A stretch of 64,000 bases of DNA, from contig PQAO01000026.1 in the NCBI GenBank assembly GCA_003104995.1, forward strand, positions 62,001-126,000, read 5' to 3'. Shown piece by piece: positions 16,337-25,915 of the stretch; positions within the stretch are counted from its first letter, which is position 1, and each line of letters begins with the position of its first letter. The notes below the pieces were generated by a model. That model saw only the letters and a program-made list of their open reading frames with translations. It had not been told where the DNA came from and searched no databases. This stretch comes from Dehalococcoidia bacterium. GTDB lineage: Bacteria > Chloroflexota > Dehalococcoidia > Tepidiformales > Tepidiformaceae. Position numbers and translations under genes: made by a program.

Positions 16337-16932
16337 GCCTCCACCTCGACATCGTCGCCGGGCCTCGCCGCGTAATGCGCGCGGACGTCCTCCATCAACT
16401 GCCGCTGGCGCTCCTTCGAACGCTCATCGATGAACTCGGCGTAGAGGAGCCAGTTCAACACCAGTGGGTCGAAGCGTACCTCTGGCGCCGCATCGATCAG
16501 GTCCAGCCCGTGGTCGAGGTAGTGCCGCTTCCAGGTGTGGAATGATTCGAGGCCGCTGGACGGTCCGAACGGATCGGCAAGGCGCTCGTCAGGGATGGCG
16601 TGGAACGCCGCGAAAAGCGCTCGCAGCGACTTCCGCAGGCGAACCAGCAGTTCGGGGAGTGGCGTCTCCGCGTGGGTCCTCGCCGTCTCGGCGTTGGCGC
16701 GATCCCGGTCAAACCCGGCGGGTTCGACCTGCTCGCCCGCGAGCCACCTGCCAATGGCCGCCGCGTAGCCCTCCTGTGACTCCGCGAAGTGCGCGACGAG
16801 TTGCCGGATTGTCCACCCGGTTTCGCCGACCACCCGCTCGGCGCCTTCAGCCGGGAGCGACGTCACGATGTGCGTGACGGTTGCCTGCTCGTAGATGAAG
16901 CGGTCGAGGATCGCGCGGAGTTCCGGCGTCAT
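16333..16932 (-). CDS. DinB-like metal-dependent four-helix protein
   Basis: 199 residues of the DinB/YfiT fold. The metal-ligand pattern is suggested by WTIRQLVAHFAESQEGY (about residue 41-57) and by FHTWKRHYLDHGLDLI (about 141-156), which supply well-spaced histidines. ATG 16932 is taken because it begins the first helix (MTPELRAILDRFI) and falls one base after the enolase stop; the open frame further upstream runs into the enolase gene. Members include thiol-transferases; the actual reaction is unknown. Confidence 0.75.
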   Translation of the reverse strand: MTPELRAILDRFIYEQATVTHIVTSLPAEGAERVVGETGWTIRQLVAHFAESQEGYAAAIGRWLAGEQVEPAGFDRDRANAETARTHAETPLPELLVRLRKSLRALFAAFHAIPDERLADPFGPSSGLESFHTWKRHYLDHGLDLIDAAPEVRFDPLVLNWLLYAEFIDERSKERQRQLMEDVRAHYAARPGDDVEVEA

Positions 16933-16933
16933 C

Positions 16934-18806
<1,873 letters not shown>

Positions 18807-18888
18807 GGGCGCTGCTCCGGGGCAAGGTGGACGGCCAGGGCCGATGGCTAGTGTAGCTCGCACCCGCCCTTACTGCTCCACGTTGCGA

Positions 18889-18919
18889 CGGAGTTAGTGT
18901 AGAACCTACACTAACTCCG
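18889..18919 (+). promoter_or_regulatory. Perfect 31-bp palindromic operator abutting the nadB start
   Basis: Two exact 14-base inverted arms (18889-18902 and 18906-18919, core GTTAGTGTAG/CTACACTAAC) surround AAC, and the ATG of nadB follows at 18920. TACACT at 18907-18912 is a fitting -10 hexamer 7 bases before the ATG, so a bound repressor would cover the promoter. NrtR-family regulators are known to bind palindromes in front of nad genes, and one is encoded at 6386; assignment of this site to it is inferred. Confidence 0.75.
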
Positions 18920-20458
18920 ATGGCCAGCCCGCACCGCAACGACTTCGCCCTCATCGTCATCGGCAGCGGCATCTCCGGGCTGTTCGTCGCCCTCGAGGCG
19001 CGCCATCTCGGCCCCGTCCTGGTCCTGACCAAGGGCAGCATCGACGACTGCAATACGCGCTGGGCGCAGGGCGGCATCGCCGCCGCCGTCGGGCCACTCG
19101 ACTCTCCCGGTCAGCACCTTGCCGACACGATCTCCGCCGGCGCCGGGCTCGTCAACGAAGAGGCCGCACGGGTGCTCTGTTACGAAGCGCCCGCCCGCAT
19201 CCACGACCTGGTCACCTACGGGGTGGCCTTCGACTCGCTTGATGGCGAGGTAGCGCTGGGCCGGGAGGCCGCCCACGGCCGCTCCCGCGTCCTCCACGCC
19301 GGAGGCGACCGCACCGGAGCCGAGATCGAGACGGCGCTCTCGGCCGCGGCCATGGACCCGTCGATCACGATCCTCGACCACACGCTCGCGACCCGCCTGC
19401 TCGTGACCCACGGCCGGGTGACCGGTGTCGAAGCGGTCGCCCTCCAGTCCGGGGCAACCGAAACCTACGCAGCCCCCAATGTCGTGCTGGCGACCGGCGG
19501 CGCGGGCCAACTCTATTCGCACACCACCAACCCGGATGTGGCCACCGGCGACGGGATCGCGCTGGCCTTCGACGCCGGGGCAGAGATCGCCGATATCGAG
19601 TTCTACCAGTTCCACCCCACAGCACTCCGGGTCCCAGGCGTGCCGACATTCCTCATCTCCGAAGCCGTGCGCGGCGAGGGAGCGACACTCCGCAACGCCC
19701 GCGGCGAAGCCTTCATGCGGCGTTACCATCCGCTTGGCGACCTTGCGCCGCGGGACATCGTCGCCAGGGCCATCGTGGCCGAGATGCGCGCGGACGGAGC
19801 CGAGAGCGTTTCACTCGACTGCACCGGCCTGCAGTCGGTGGACCTTGCGGCACGCTTCCCCGCGATCTTCGCCTTCTGCATCGAAGCCGGGATCGACATG
19901 CGGAGGGACCCCATCCCGGTCTCGCCAGCGGCGCATTACCTGATGGGCGGCGTCCGGACCGACATCCACGGGCGCACCACGCTTCCAGGGCTGTACGCCT
20001 GCGGCGAGGTTGCCTGCACCGGCGTCCACGGCGCCAATCGACTGGCGAGCAACTCCCTCATGGAGACGGTCGTGTTCGGGAAGCGCGTGGTGGAGCACAT
20101 CGCAACGGGCGAGGGCGGGAGTGCCACGCACCACCCCGACGCCGCTTCGGTCCGCGGGCCGGACACTGCAGCTCCGGCGCACCGCGATCTCCAGCACCTC
20201 ATGTGGGAAGGCGCGGGCATGGAACGCACCGGGGAAGGCATGCAGAACGCCCTGGCAACAATCGCCCGTTGGCCCGCCCCGGAGCCCTCGCGAACGCGGG
20301 CCGCCTTCGAGCGCCGCCAGATGACCGTGATGGCCTCGCTGATGCTGCACGCCGCCCTGGCGCGCACCGAAAGCCGCGGTGCCCACTTCCGAAGTGACTA
20401 CCCGGCGGCCGACGACGCGAACTGGAGAAAGCAACAGGTATTCGTCCGTGAAGCTTGA
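18920..20458 (+). CDS. nadB: L-aspartate oxidase
   Basis: 512-residue flavoprotein of the succinate dehydrogenase/fumarate reductase family; oxidises aspartate to iminoaspartate, the first step of de novo NAD synthesis. The FAD dinucleotide motif is VIGSGISGLFVAL near residue 12; RWAQGGIAAAVG is the NadB-typical loop; further motifs are EFYQFHPTAL, RGEGATLRNARG, PVSPAAHYLMGGVRTD and GVHGANRLASNSLMETVVFG. Transcription probably starts at or next to the ATG. nadC overlaps or follows immediately; nadA is not in the window. Confidence 0.95.
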   Translation: MASPHRNDFALIVIGSGISGLFVALEARHLGPVLVLTKGSIDDCNTRWAQGGIAAAVGPLDSPGQHLADTISAGAGLVNEEAARVLCYEAPARIHDLVTYGVAFDSLDGEVALGREAAHGRSRVLHAGGDRTGAEIETALSAAAMDPSITILDHTLATRLLVTHGRVTGVEAVALQSGATETYAAPNVVLATGGAGQLYSHTTNPDVATGDGIALAFDAGAEIADIEFYQFHPTALRVPGVPTFLISEAVRGEGATLRNARGEAFMRRYHPLGDLAPRDIVARAIVAEMRADGAESVSLDCTGLQSVDLAARFPAIFAFCIEAGIDMRRDPIPVSPAAHYLMGGVRTDIHGRTTLPGLYACGEVACTGVHGANRLASNSLMETVVFGKRVVEHIATGEGGSATHHPDAASVRGPDTAAPAHRDLQHLMWEGAGMERTGEGMQNALATIARWPAPEPSRTRAAFERRQMTVMASLMLHAALARTESRGAHFRSDYPAADDANWRKQQVFVREA

Positions 20459-21305
20459 AATGCCGGCCCCCGAAGTGGTCCGCGCCATCGTCGCCGCTGC
20501 ACTGGCCGAAGATCGAGCCCTCGAAGACGTCACCACCCTCGCCACTGTGGACGCGAACCTGCGGGGCACGGCACGCTTCCTCGCGAAACAGGACGGCGTG
20601 CTGGCCGGCATGGGCGTCGCCCTCGAGACATTCCGCCAGATCGACTCGTCCATTGCGCTCGCCACGCTGGTACAGGAAGGGGAGGCATTTCCCAGGGGAA
20701 CGGTCCTGGCAGAGGTCTCCGGGCCGGTGCGGGCCATCCTCCAGGGCGAACGCGTGGCCCTCAACTTCCTCCAGCGACTCTCAGCCACTGCCACGCTCAC
20801 CCGGGCCTTCGTCGCCGCGATCGCCGGCACCCGCGCGGTCATCCTCGACACCCGCAAGACGACTCCCGGCCTGCGCGATCTCGAGAAGTACGCCGTGCGC
20901 TGCGGGGGCGGCACGAACCACCGGCGGGACCTCGCGGTAATGGCGATGATCAAGGACAACCACCGCGAAGCCCTCGCGCGCGAGGGACGCTCGCTCGCGG
21001 ACGGTGTGGCCACCATCCGCAAGCGAACCGCCGGCATCCCGGTGGAAGTGGAGATCGACTCGCTCGACCAGCTCGATGCCGCGCTCGCCGCGGATCCCGA
21101 GTGGATCCTGCTCGATAACATGGCCACCGCCGACATGGCCGAAGCCGTCCGGCGGACCGGGGGCCGGGCGAAACTCGAAGCGAGCGGCGGGGTCAACCTC
21201 GACACCGTCCGGGCAATCGCCGGGACCGGCGTCGACGCCATCTCCGTCGGCGCACTGACGCACAGCGCGAGAGCACTCGACATCAGTCTCGACCTGGAGT
21301 TCTGA
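20448..21305 (+). CDS. nadC: Nicotinate-nucleotide pyrophosphorylase (quinolinate phosphoribosyltransferase)
   Basis: 285 residues; converts quinolinate and PRPP to nicotinate mononucleotide in the NAD pathway. Visible motifs are AALAEDRALEDVTT, GVLAGMGVALETF, ERVALNFLQRLSATAT, the active-site DTRKTTPGLRDLEKYAVRCG with GGGTNHR, MIKDNH and the C-terminal LEASGGVN / VDAISVGALTHSA phosphate loops. GTG 20448 overlaps nadB by 11 bases; ATG 20460 two bases after the nadB stop is equally possible. Co-transcribed with nadB under the palindromic operator. Confidence 0.94.
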   Translation: MKLEMPAPEVVRAIVAAALAEDRALEDVTTLATVDANLRGTARFLAKQDGVLAGMGVALETFRQIDSSIALATLVQEGEAFPRGTVLAEVSGPVRAILQGERVALNFLQRLSATATLTRAFVAAIAGTRAVILDTRKTTPGLRDLEKYAVRCGGGTNHRRDLAVMAMIKDNHREALAREGRSLADGVATIRKRTAGIPVEVEIDSLDQLDAALAADPEWILLDNMATADMAEAVRRTGGRAKLEASGGVNLDTVRAIAGTGVDAISVGALTHSARALDISLDLEF

Positions 21306-21308
21306 ACC

Positions 21309-22229
21309 CTACCGCAGCCCGATTCGCTCGAGGAAGCCGATGGCGGCCCGCACCTTCTCGTCGGACTGGTGCTGGTTGATCTCCAGGGTGTACCCGGGCA
21401 GGTGGGAGACGCCCGCCACGATGTAGCCCCAGTCAACGTCGCCGTCGCCCGGCGCCCGGTGATCGCCAAGGCCGATGACATCGTGGAGGTGGGCGCCCAC
21501 CAGCCGCCTGCTCCACCCGTCCAGCCACGCGTGCCGGTCGATGAGCCCGAGGCGGTGCAACACTTCCGCGTGCCCGGCATCGTGCCAGTAGCCGGCCTGC
21601 TCGGGGGCGAGCCCCTCGAACACCTGCTCATATTCAGCGGGGTGCGGCATCTCGTGGTAGTGGTAACGGTTTTCGACGCCGATGGTGATCTTGTGCGGCT
21701 CAGCGGCGCGGACGAGCTCGACCAGCGAGCTCCGCGCATGCTCCAGGTACGGTTCGGCCTCAGCCCTCCGTCGCTCGATGACTGCCTCGCGCAGTTCGAG
21801 GAAGCGGTCATCCCCGGCCCGCCCGCCGTCGAACATCCGCCGCATCTCGTGTTCGTCCTCGAACTGCTCCACCACTTCGCCAACGTGGCCAAGATGCACG
21901 ACGAGACGATTTGCACCGATACGGGCACACCACTCGATGCTCGTGACCGCGTAGTCGATCGCCGCCTTGCGCTCGTCGCGGTCGAGTCCGGCAAGGTTGC
22001 AGTGGGAGTTGCCCCGCCCGTTCGAGTGCCGCACCCATGGCGCCGGCTGGTGCACCGACGTCACCGGCAACGCAGCGCTCTCGAGGATGCGCTCGATCTT
22101 CTCGACCGGTGTGGAGTGGCTAATCTCGATCGCGTCGTAGCCGGCATCAGCCGCGAACCGGGCGAAAACGGCACCGTCGGCGAACCGCTCCTGCTGGGCA
22201 AACATCGTCGAAAGGGCGAGGGGTTTCAT
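21309..22229 (-). CDS. Sugar phosphate isomerase/epimerase-type TIM-barrel protein
   Basis: 306 residues of the xylose-isomerase-like TIM-barrel superfamily. Metal-ligand strands are visible: YDAIEISHST, NRLVVHLGHVG, ITIGVENRYHYHEMPHP, GYWHDAGHAEVLHRLG, VGAHLHDVIGLGDHRAPGDG and YTLEINQHQSD. ATG 22229 starts the first strand (MKPLALSTMF) and overlaps the stop of the upstream small membrane protein as ATGA. Substrate unknown; AP endonuclease IV and hydroxypyruvate isomerase relatives share the fold. Confidence 0.8.
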   Translation of the reverse strand: MKPLALSTMFAQQERFADGAVFARFAADAGYDAIEISHSTPVEKIERILESAALPVTSVHQPAPWVRHSNGRGNSHCNLAGLDRDERKAAIDYAVTSIEWCARIGANRLVVHLGHVGEVVEQFEDEHEMRRMFDGGRAGDDRFLELREAVIERRRAEAEPYLEHARSSLVELVRAAEPHKITIGVENRYHYHEMPHPAEYEQVFEGLAPEQAGYWHDAGHAEVLHRLGLIDRHAWLDGWSRRLVGAHLHDVIGLGDHRAPGDGDVDWGYIVAGVSHLPGYTLEINQHQSDEKVRAAIGFLERIGLR

Positions 22230-22534
22230 TCCTGGTTGGGATCTCCGGCAGGTTGATGGCGCACCTGGGCTACGGCGGTGAGGCTCAGGCGGCGGGCGGC
22301 AAGCAACAACGATGGCACGCAAACCGCGGCAAGCATGCTCAGCCAGATGCCCGCCGCATCATCCTTGCCCAGCACGGGAACCGCCAGCCCCCCGACCACA
22401 CCCGCGAACAGGCACAGCGGCAGATTCACCAGTCCCGCATTTCCGCGAGTCGCCACCGACAGGACCATCCACGGGACCAGCCCGGCAATGAGCCAACCGG
22501 TCACGAAGAGACTGACGAAAATGAGCGTGAACAC
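22226..22534 (-). CDS. Small membrane protein
   Basis: 102 residues, three hydrophobic helices (about 3-26, 38-56 and 63-80) and a short polar tail. Starts with GTG behind TAGGAGG, a site that overlaps the rseP stop codon; the start lies 7 bases after rseP. Resembles small GlsB/YeaQ-like membrane proteins only in size and hydropathy; no function assigned. Confidence 0.65.
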   Translation of the reverse strand: MFTLIFVSLFVTGWLIAGLVPWMVLSVATRGNAGLVNLPLCLFAGVVGGLAVPVLGKDDAAGIWLSMLAAVCVPSLLLAARRLSLTAVAQVRHQPAGDPNQE

Positions 22535-22541
22535 CGGCCTC

Positions 22542-23744
22542 CTAGGTTAGCAGGCGGGCGATGTCGAAGTACGTCACGACCAGGACACCCATCATGAGCA
22601 AGGCGAACCCGGTCAGATGGACGAGCGCTTCCTTCTCGGGCGCGATCCGCCGCCCACCGCGCAGGATCTCCAGGAACACGAAGAACATCCGGCCTCCATC
22701 GAGCATCGGAAGCGGGAGCGCGTTGAAGATCGCGAGGTTCAGGCTGAGCAGTGCAGCGAACTCGACCAGCGGCCGCCAGCCTTCCTGGTCAATCAGTTGC
22801 CCGGTGCTGTCGGCGATGCCCACCGGGCCCGTGAATGCCGGTTGGTCACCGCTCACCGAGGCGCCGCTCGTGCCGCTGATGCGCACGCGGATCTCGTTGA
22901 CGGTGAGCCGCATGGTGTCCACAAGGGCCTGCGCGCCCTTCGGGAACGCCTCCCACGGCGGATACCACACCGTCTCGGTGTACGGATAGAGCAGCTCCGC
23001 CCGGGTGCACTCGCCGTCATCGCTGAACTCGAGACAGGTTGCCGGCGCAGAGATGCGGATCCCCGTCGGGCCCTGCCCCTCGGGCGGGTCCCAGCGTGCA
23101 TACACCTCCGCGGTGAGCGTCGAGCCGCCGCGGTTGATCACCCAGTGCTGGACTTCGCCCAGGTTCAGCCGGTTTGCAAAGACCAGCTCGCTGGTGTTCT
23201 TGATATCCCGGCCCTCGACTTCCAGGACGATGTCACCGGGCTGGATGCCCTGGATGGGCTCGGAGCCGTCACGCATGGAACCCTCGACCAGCGCCTCGAC
23301 GGCCGGCGACCCGGGCGAGACCTCGGACACCTGGGCCAGCGAAAGCGAACGTTCACGCGGGATCATGAACCCGGCACCCATCAGGACAACGGCGACCACC
23401 AGGTTCATGAACACGCCCGCGAACATCACGGTCAGCCGCTTCCAGCGGGGGGCGGCGGCCAGTGAACGCGGGTCGGTTGGGTCTTCCTCGCCGAGGAGCC
23501 GGACAAAACCGCCAATTGGCAGCCAGTTCAGTGTGTACTCGGTGTCCCCGCGCCGGAGATAGGTCCATGCCCTTGGGGGAAAGCCGATGCCGAACTCGAG
23601 CACCTTGATCCCAAACGCCTTGGCCGCGAGGAAGTGCCCGAATTCGTGGATCACCACCAGCACGAGCAGCAGGCCAACGAAGGGGACAACGGCTCGCAGG
23701 ATTGCAACGGGGTCGAACGCAAGGAAGATCATCAGCAACGTCAT
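22542..23744 (-). CDS. rseP: Site-2 intramembrane zinc metalloprotease RseP
   Basis: 400 residues; cleaves membrane-bound anti-sigma factors or signal-peptide remnants within the bilayer. Zinc-binding HEFGH is in VVIHEFGHFLAAKAFG near residue 33; the second active-site element is FNALPLPMLDGGR (Asp ligand) near 345. A single PDZ domain lies between (IQPGDIVLEVEGRDIKNTSELV, about 185-220). Membrane helices flank the N-terminus, residues 105-128 and the C-terminus. Its ATG overlaps the dxr stop by 4 bases, the common dxr-rseP arrangement. Confidence 0.93.
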   Translation of the reverse strand: MTLLMIFLAFDPVAILRAVVPFVGLLLVLVVIHEFGHFLAAKAFGIKVLEFGIGFPPRAWTYLRRGDTEYTLNWLPIGGFVRLLGEEDPTDPRSLAAAPRWKRLTVMFAGVFMNLVVAVVLMGAGFMIPRERSLSLAQVSEVSPGSPAVEALVEGSMRDGSEPIQGIQPGDIVLEVEGRDIKNTSELVFANRLNLGEVQHWVINRGGSTLTAEVYARWDPPEGQGPTGIRISAPATCLEFSDDGECTRAELLYPYTETVWYPPWEAFPKGAQALVDTMRLTVNEIRVRISGTSGASVSGDQPAFTGPVGIADSTGQLIDQEGWRPLVEFAALLSLNLAIFNALPLPMLDGGRMFFVFLEILRGGRRIAPEKEALVHLTGFALLMMGVLVVTYFDIARLLT

Positions 23745-24895
23745 GCGGGGGCACCTGTGGGGACGGCGCGCGCCGCAGCGCGGGCCCGGGCGTCTGCCTC
23801 GAGGATCGCCCCCAGTTCAGGATCGGCAACGGGCTGGTGTTTCTCCATGACAGCCTCGACAACGTTGGGTATATCCAGGAAGCCGATCTCTCCCCCGAGG
23901 AAGCGTTCGACCGCCACCTCATCCGCCGCGGCCATGGCGGCGGGGTAGGTGGCGCCCAGCCGTCCGGCCTCCATCGCCAGCCGAAGGCATGGGAATCGCT
24001 CGATGTCGGGCCTCCCGAAGTGGAGCGTGCCGATCGCTGCAAGATCGAGCGTCGCCATCGGCGGCACGGGCATGCGTTCCGGGTAGGCCAGGGCCAGCTG
24101 GATCGGCAGGCGCATGTCGGGCACCCCGAGCTGAGCTTTCACGCTCCCGTCGCTGAACTCAACCAGCGAGTGGACGATGGATTCGCGATGAAGGACCACT
24201 TCTACCTTCTCCATGGGGACGTCGAACAGCCACATCGCCTCGATCGTCTCCATGCCTTTGTTCATCAGGGTCGCGGAATCCACGGTGATCTTCGCTCCCA
24301 TCTTCCACGTGGGGTGGTTAAGTGCCTGTTCAGCGGTGACCGAGGCGAGCTGCCCCCGGTCGTAATCGCGGAAAGCGCCGCCGCTCGCTGTGAGGAGGAT
24401 CCTGCGAATCGTGTGACCTTCTTCACCCCAGAGGCACTGCCAGATGGCGGAATGCTCGCTGTCCACCGGCCGCAACTGGCCGCCGCCCGACTTCATCGCC
24501 CGCCGGACCAGGTGGCCCGCCATTACGAGCACTTCCTTGTTCGCGATCGCGACCGGGCGCCCCGCCTTGAGCGCATTCAGCGTCGGCATCAGCCCGGCTG
24601 CCCCGGCGGTGCCCACGAGGGGAATATCGACCTCCGGAGCAACCGCCATCTCCTCGACCGGCAGGTATTTGGCGCCAGTTGCAGCAACCGCATCCGCCAG
24701 CAGCGGCGACTCGGCCTCCGCGGTGACGTACATCGGGCGGAACTCGGCTACCTGCTCCGCGAGCAGGTCGGCATTCCGTCCGGCAGCCAGCGCCACCACC
24801 TCGAACCGATCGGGCAGCTGGCGGATGACGTCGAGCGCCTGGCGGCCAATCGAACCCGTGGAGCCAAGGACGGCAATGCGGCGGGGGTTGCTCAC
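23741..24895 (-). CDS. dxr: 1-deoxy-D-xylulose 5-phosphate reductoisomerase
   Basis: 384 residues; the second enzyme of the MEP isoprenoid pathway. NADPH site AVLGSTGSIGRQALDVI near residue 8, the IANKEVLVMAG motif, the substrate loop LLTASGGAFRDYDRG, and VDSATLMNKGMETIEAMWLF. GTG at 24895 is the start that gives the normal N-terminus; on the minus strand TACGAT is 6 bases in front of it, which suggests leaderless expression. The open frame continues upstream for 93 codons but that part is non-homologous and contains the LLM remnant in another frame. Confidence 0.93.
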   Translation of the reverse strand: MSNPRRIAVLGSTGSIGRQALDVIRQLPDRFEVVALAAGRNADLLAEQVAEFRPMYVTAEAESPLLADAVAATGAKYLPVEEMAVAPEVDIPLVGTAGAAGLMPTLNALKAGRPVAIANKEVLVMAGHLVRRAMKSGGGQLRPVDSEHSAIWQCLWGEEGHTIRRILLTASGGAFRDYDRGQLASVTAEQALNHPTWKMGAKITVDSATLMNKGMETIEAMWLFDVPMEKVEVVLHRESIVHSLVEFSDGSVKAQLGVPDMRLPIQLALAYPERMPVPPMATLDLAAIGTLHFGRPDIERFPCLRLAMEAGRLGATYPAAMAAADEVAVERFLGGEIGFLDIPNVVEAVMEKHQPVADPELGAILEADARARAAARAVPTGAPA

Positions 24896-24901
24896 CCTCC
24901 G

Positions 24902-24907
24902 ATCGTA
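24902..24907 (-). promoter_or_regulatory. -10 element of a probable leaderless dxr promoter
   Basis: TACGAT on the minus strand ends 6 bases before the GTG at 24895. GGAGG touches the start codon with no spacing, so it cannot serve as a normal ribosome site. Confidence 0.35.
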
Positions 24908-24962
24908 CGGCGGTGCGGAGATGGGGGACAGCGAAGGCCGGCCGGTCAGCAGAATGCCGGGA

Positions 24963-25109
24963 TCAGGTGCCGTTCCCATCGACCGCCGGCGCTTGGTAGA
25001 AGTGATCCCACACATCGACCCAATCGAAGCCGGCCGTGTCGGCCCACCTCCCGGTGCGCCGGGTCTCTTCGATGGTGATGTTTTGCTGACCGATGTGCAG
25101 TGCGAAGTT
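24963..25109 (-). pseudogene. N-terminal fragment of an LLM-class oxidoreductase gene
   Basis: In one minus-strand frame 48 residues read as the conserved opening of a luciferase-like oxidoreductase: FALHIGQQNITIEETRR, then WADTAGFDWVDVWDHFYQAP and VDGNG, ended by TGA at 24963. A full-length relative would have some 300 residues. No start codon precedes the matching part and the upstream frame turns Pro/Gly/Arg-rich, so both ends are lost. It is a decayed remnant between dxr and the toxin gene. Confidence 0.75.
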
Positions 25110-25140
25110 CCCCGGCGGGCCCCCTCTGGAAGCCCCGAGC

Positions 25141-25170
25141 CTCTGACGGCCGGGAGAGCGGCGACAACCG
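25141..25170. repeat. Left copy of 30-bp direct repeat flanking the toxin-antitoxin pair
   Basis: Matches 25881-25910 in 27 of 30 positions, same orientation, spacing 740 bases. It ends 3 bases before the toxin stop codon. Confidence 0.7.
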
Positions 25171-25173
25171 CCA

Positions 25174-25545
25174 TCAGCCGAGGCGCTGCCCCGGATCGCT
25201 GTTTATGTAGAGAATGCTACTGCGCATCGCTCGCGCATCTCGCAGACTCAGGATGCGACGAAGCTTCGCAACGATGACTTCCGGGGTCACCCGCTGGTCG
25301 GTCAAGATGATGATTCCCGCGTGCTCGCGGCCGCTCGACATCCAGTCGCGGTGGAGCCGGGCGAAGTCGGCCTGGTTCGCCGTGACAATGGCCCGCCCCT
25401 GCCGGGCGCAATACTCCAGTTGATCCTCGTCGCTAAACCCTGAGTTTCCCGCTTCCACCGTGGTGACGACATCATGGTCAGGTCGCAGAGCGCGGGCCAC
25501 GCGCCGGTGGAGCGAGTCCTCATCGAGGTAGACCGGAAAGCTCAC
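25174..25545 (-). CDS. DUF5615 PIN-like toxin
   Basis: 123 residues of the Mut7-C/PIN-like family. Acidic catalytic-type residues occur at the usual places: YLDEDS (residues 6-11), VVTTVEAGNSGFSDEDQLEYC (about 26-46) and AIVTANQADFARLH (about 52-65). Such proteins are RNase-like toxins partnered with a DUF433 antitoxin, which is the gene immediately upstream with a 4-base ATGA overlap. Ribonuclease activity is predicted from family only. Confidence 0.85.
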   Translation of the reverse strand: MSFPVYLDEDSLHRRVARALRPDHDVVTTVEAGNSGFSDEDQLEYCARQGRAIVTANQADFARLHRDWMSSGREHAGIIILTDQRVTPEVIVAKLRRILSLRDARAMRSSILYINSDPGQRLG

Positions 25546-25859
25546 GAGATGTTGCGGCCGCCGGGCTCATCCCATTCCCGCTCCTGGCGCTCAATTGCCT
25601 GGTCCCCAAGCACCCGGTCGTTCGACGAGTCGGCATCGACTTCCGCCCTGTTGGCGTAGTAGTAGGCGAGCGCGGCATGGATCCCGGCCAGGCTCGCTTG
25701 CGGAAACCCATCGAGGATCTCCTCGGGGGACATCCCCTGGAGATGGTGCGCAGCTATCGTGTGCACGGTAATCCCGGTGCCACGCAGGCACGGACGACCG
25801 CCCCGAAACCCGGGGCGCACCTCGAGCAGACGATCGATATCGACGACTCCGGCTGCCAT
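25542..25859 (-). CDS. DUF433 antitoxin
   Basis: 105 residues. The DUF433 signature is clear: RPGFRGGRPCLRGTGITVHTI at residues 14-34, then MSPEEILDGFPQASLAGIHAALAYYYANR, a winged-helix-like DNA-binding fold. First gene of the toxin-antitoxin pair; the acidic C-terminal tail probably binds the toxin. The pair is inserted between pepN and an oxidoreductase remnant. Confidence 0.88.
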   Translation of the reverse strand: MAAGVVDIDRLLEVRPGFRGGRPCLRGTGITVHTIAAHHLQGMSPEEILDGFPQASLAGIHAALAYYYANRAEVDADSSNDRVLGDQAIERQEREWDEPGGRNIS

Positions 25860-25880
25860 GCATCCAGTCTACCAGACCGT

Positions 25881-25910
25881 CTCTGGCGTCCGGGAGAGCA
25901 GCGACAACCG
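25881..25910. repeat. Right copy of 30-bp direct repeat flanking the toxin-antitoxin pair
   Basis: Second copy of the repeat at 25141-25170, ending 5 bases before the pepN stop codon at 25916. Confidence 0.7.
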
Positions 25911-25915
25911 GGCGG

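Noticed and set aside
24896..25174. N-terminal extension of dxr by 93 codons
   Set aside because: The extension has no similarity to Dxr, the normal N-terminus begins at 24895, and another frame in this stretch encodes an LLM fragment.
25141..25910. Insertion sequence
   Set aside because: No transposase, no terminal inverted repeats; only direct repeats around a toxin-antitoxin pair are seen.
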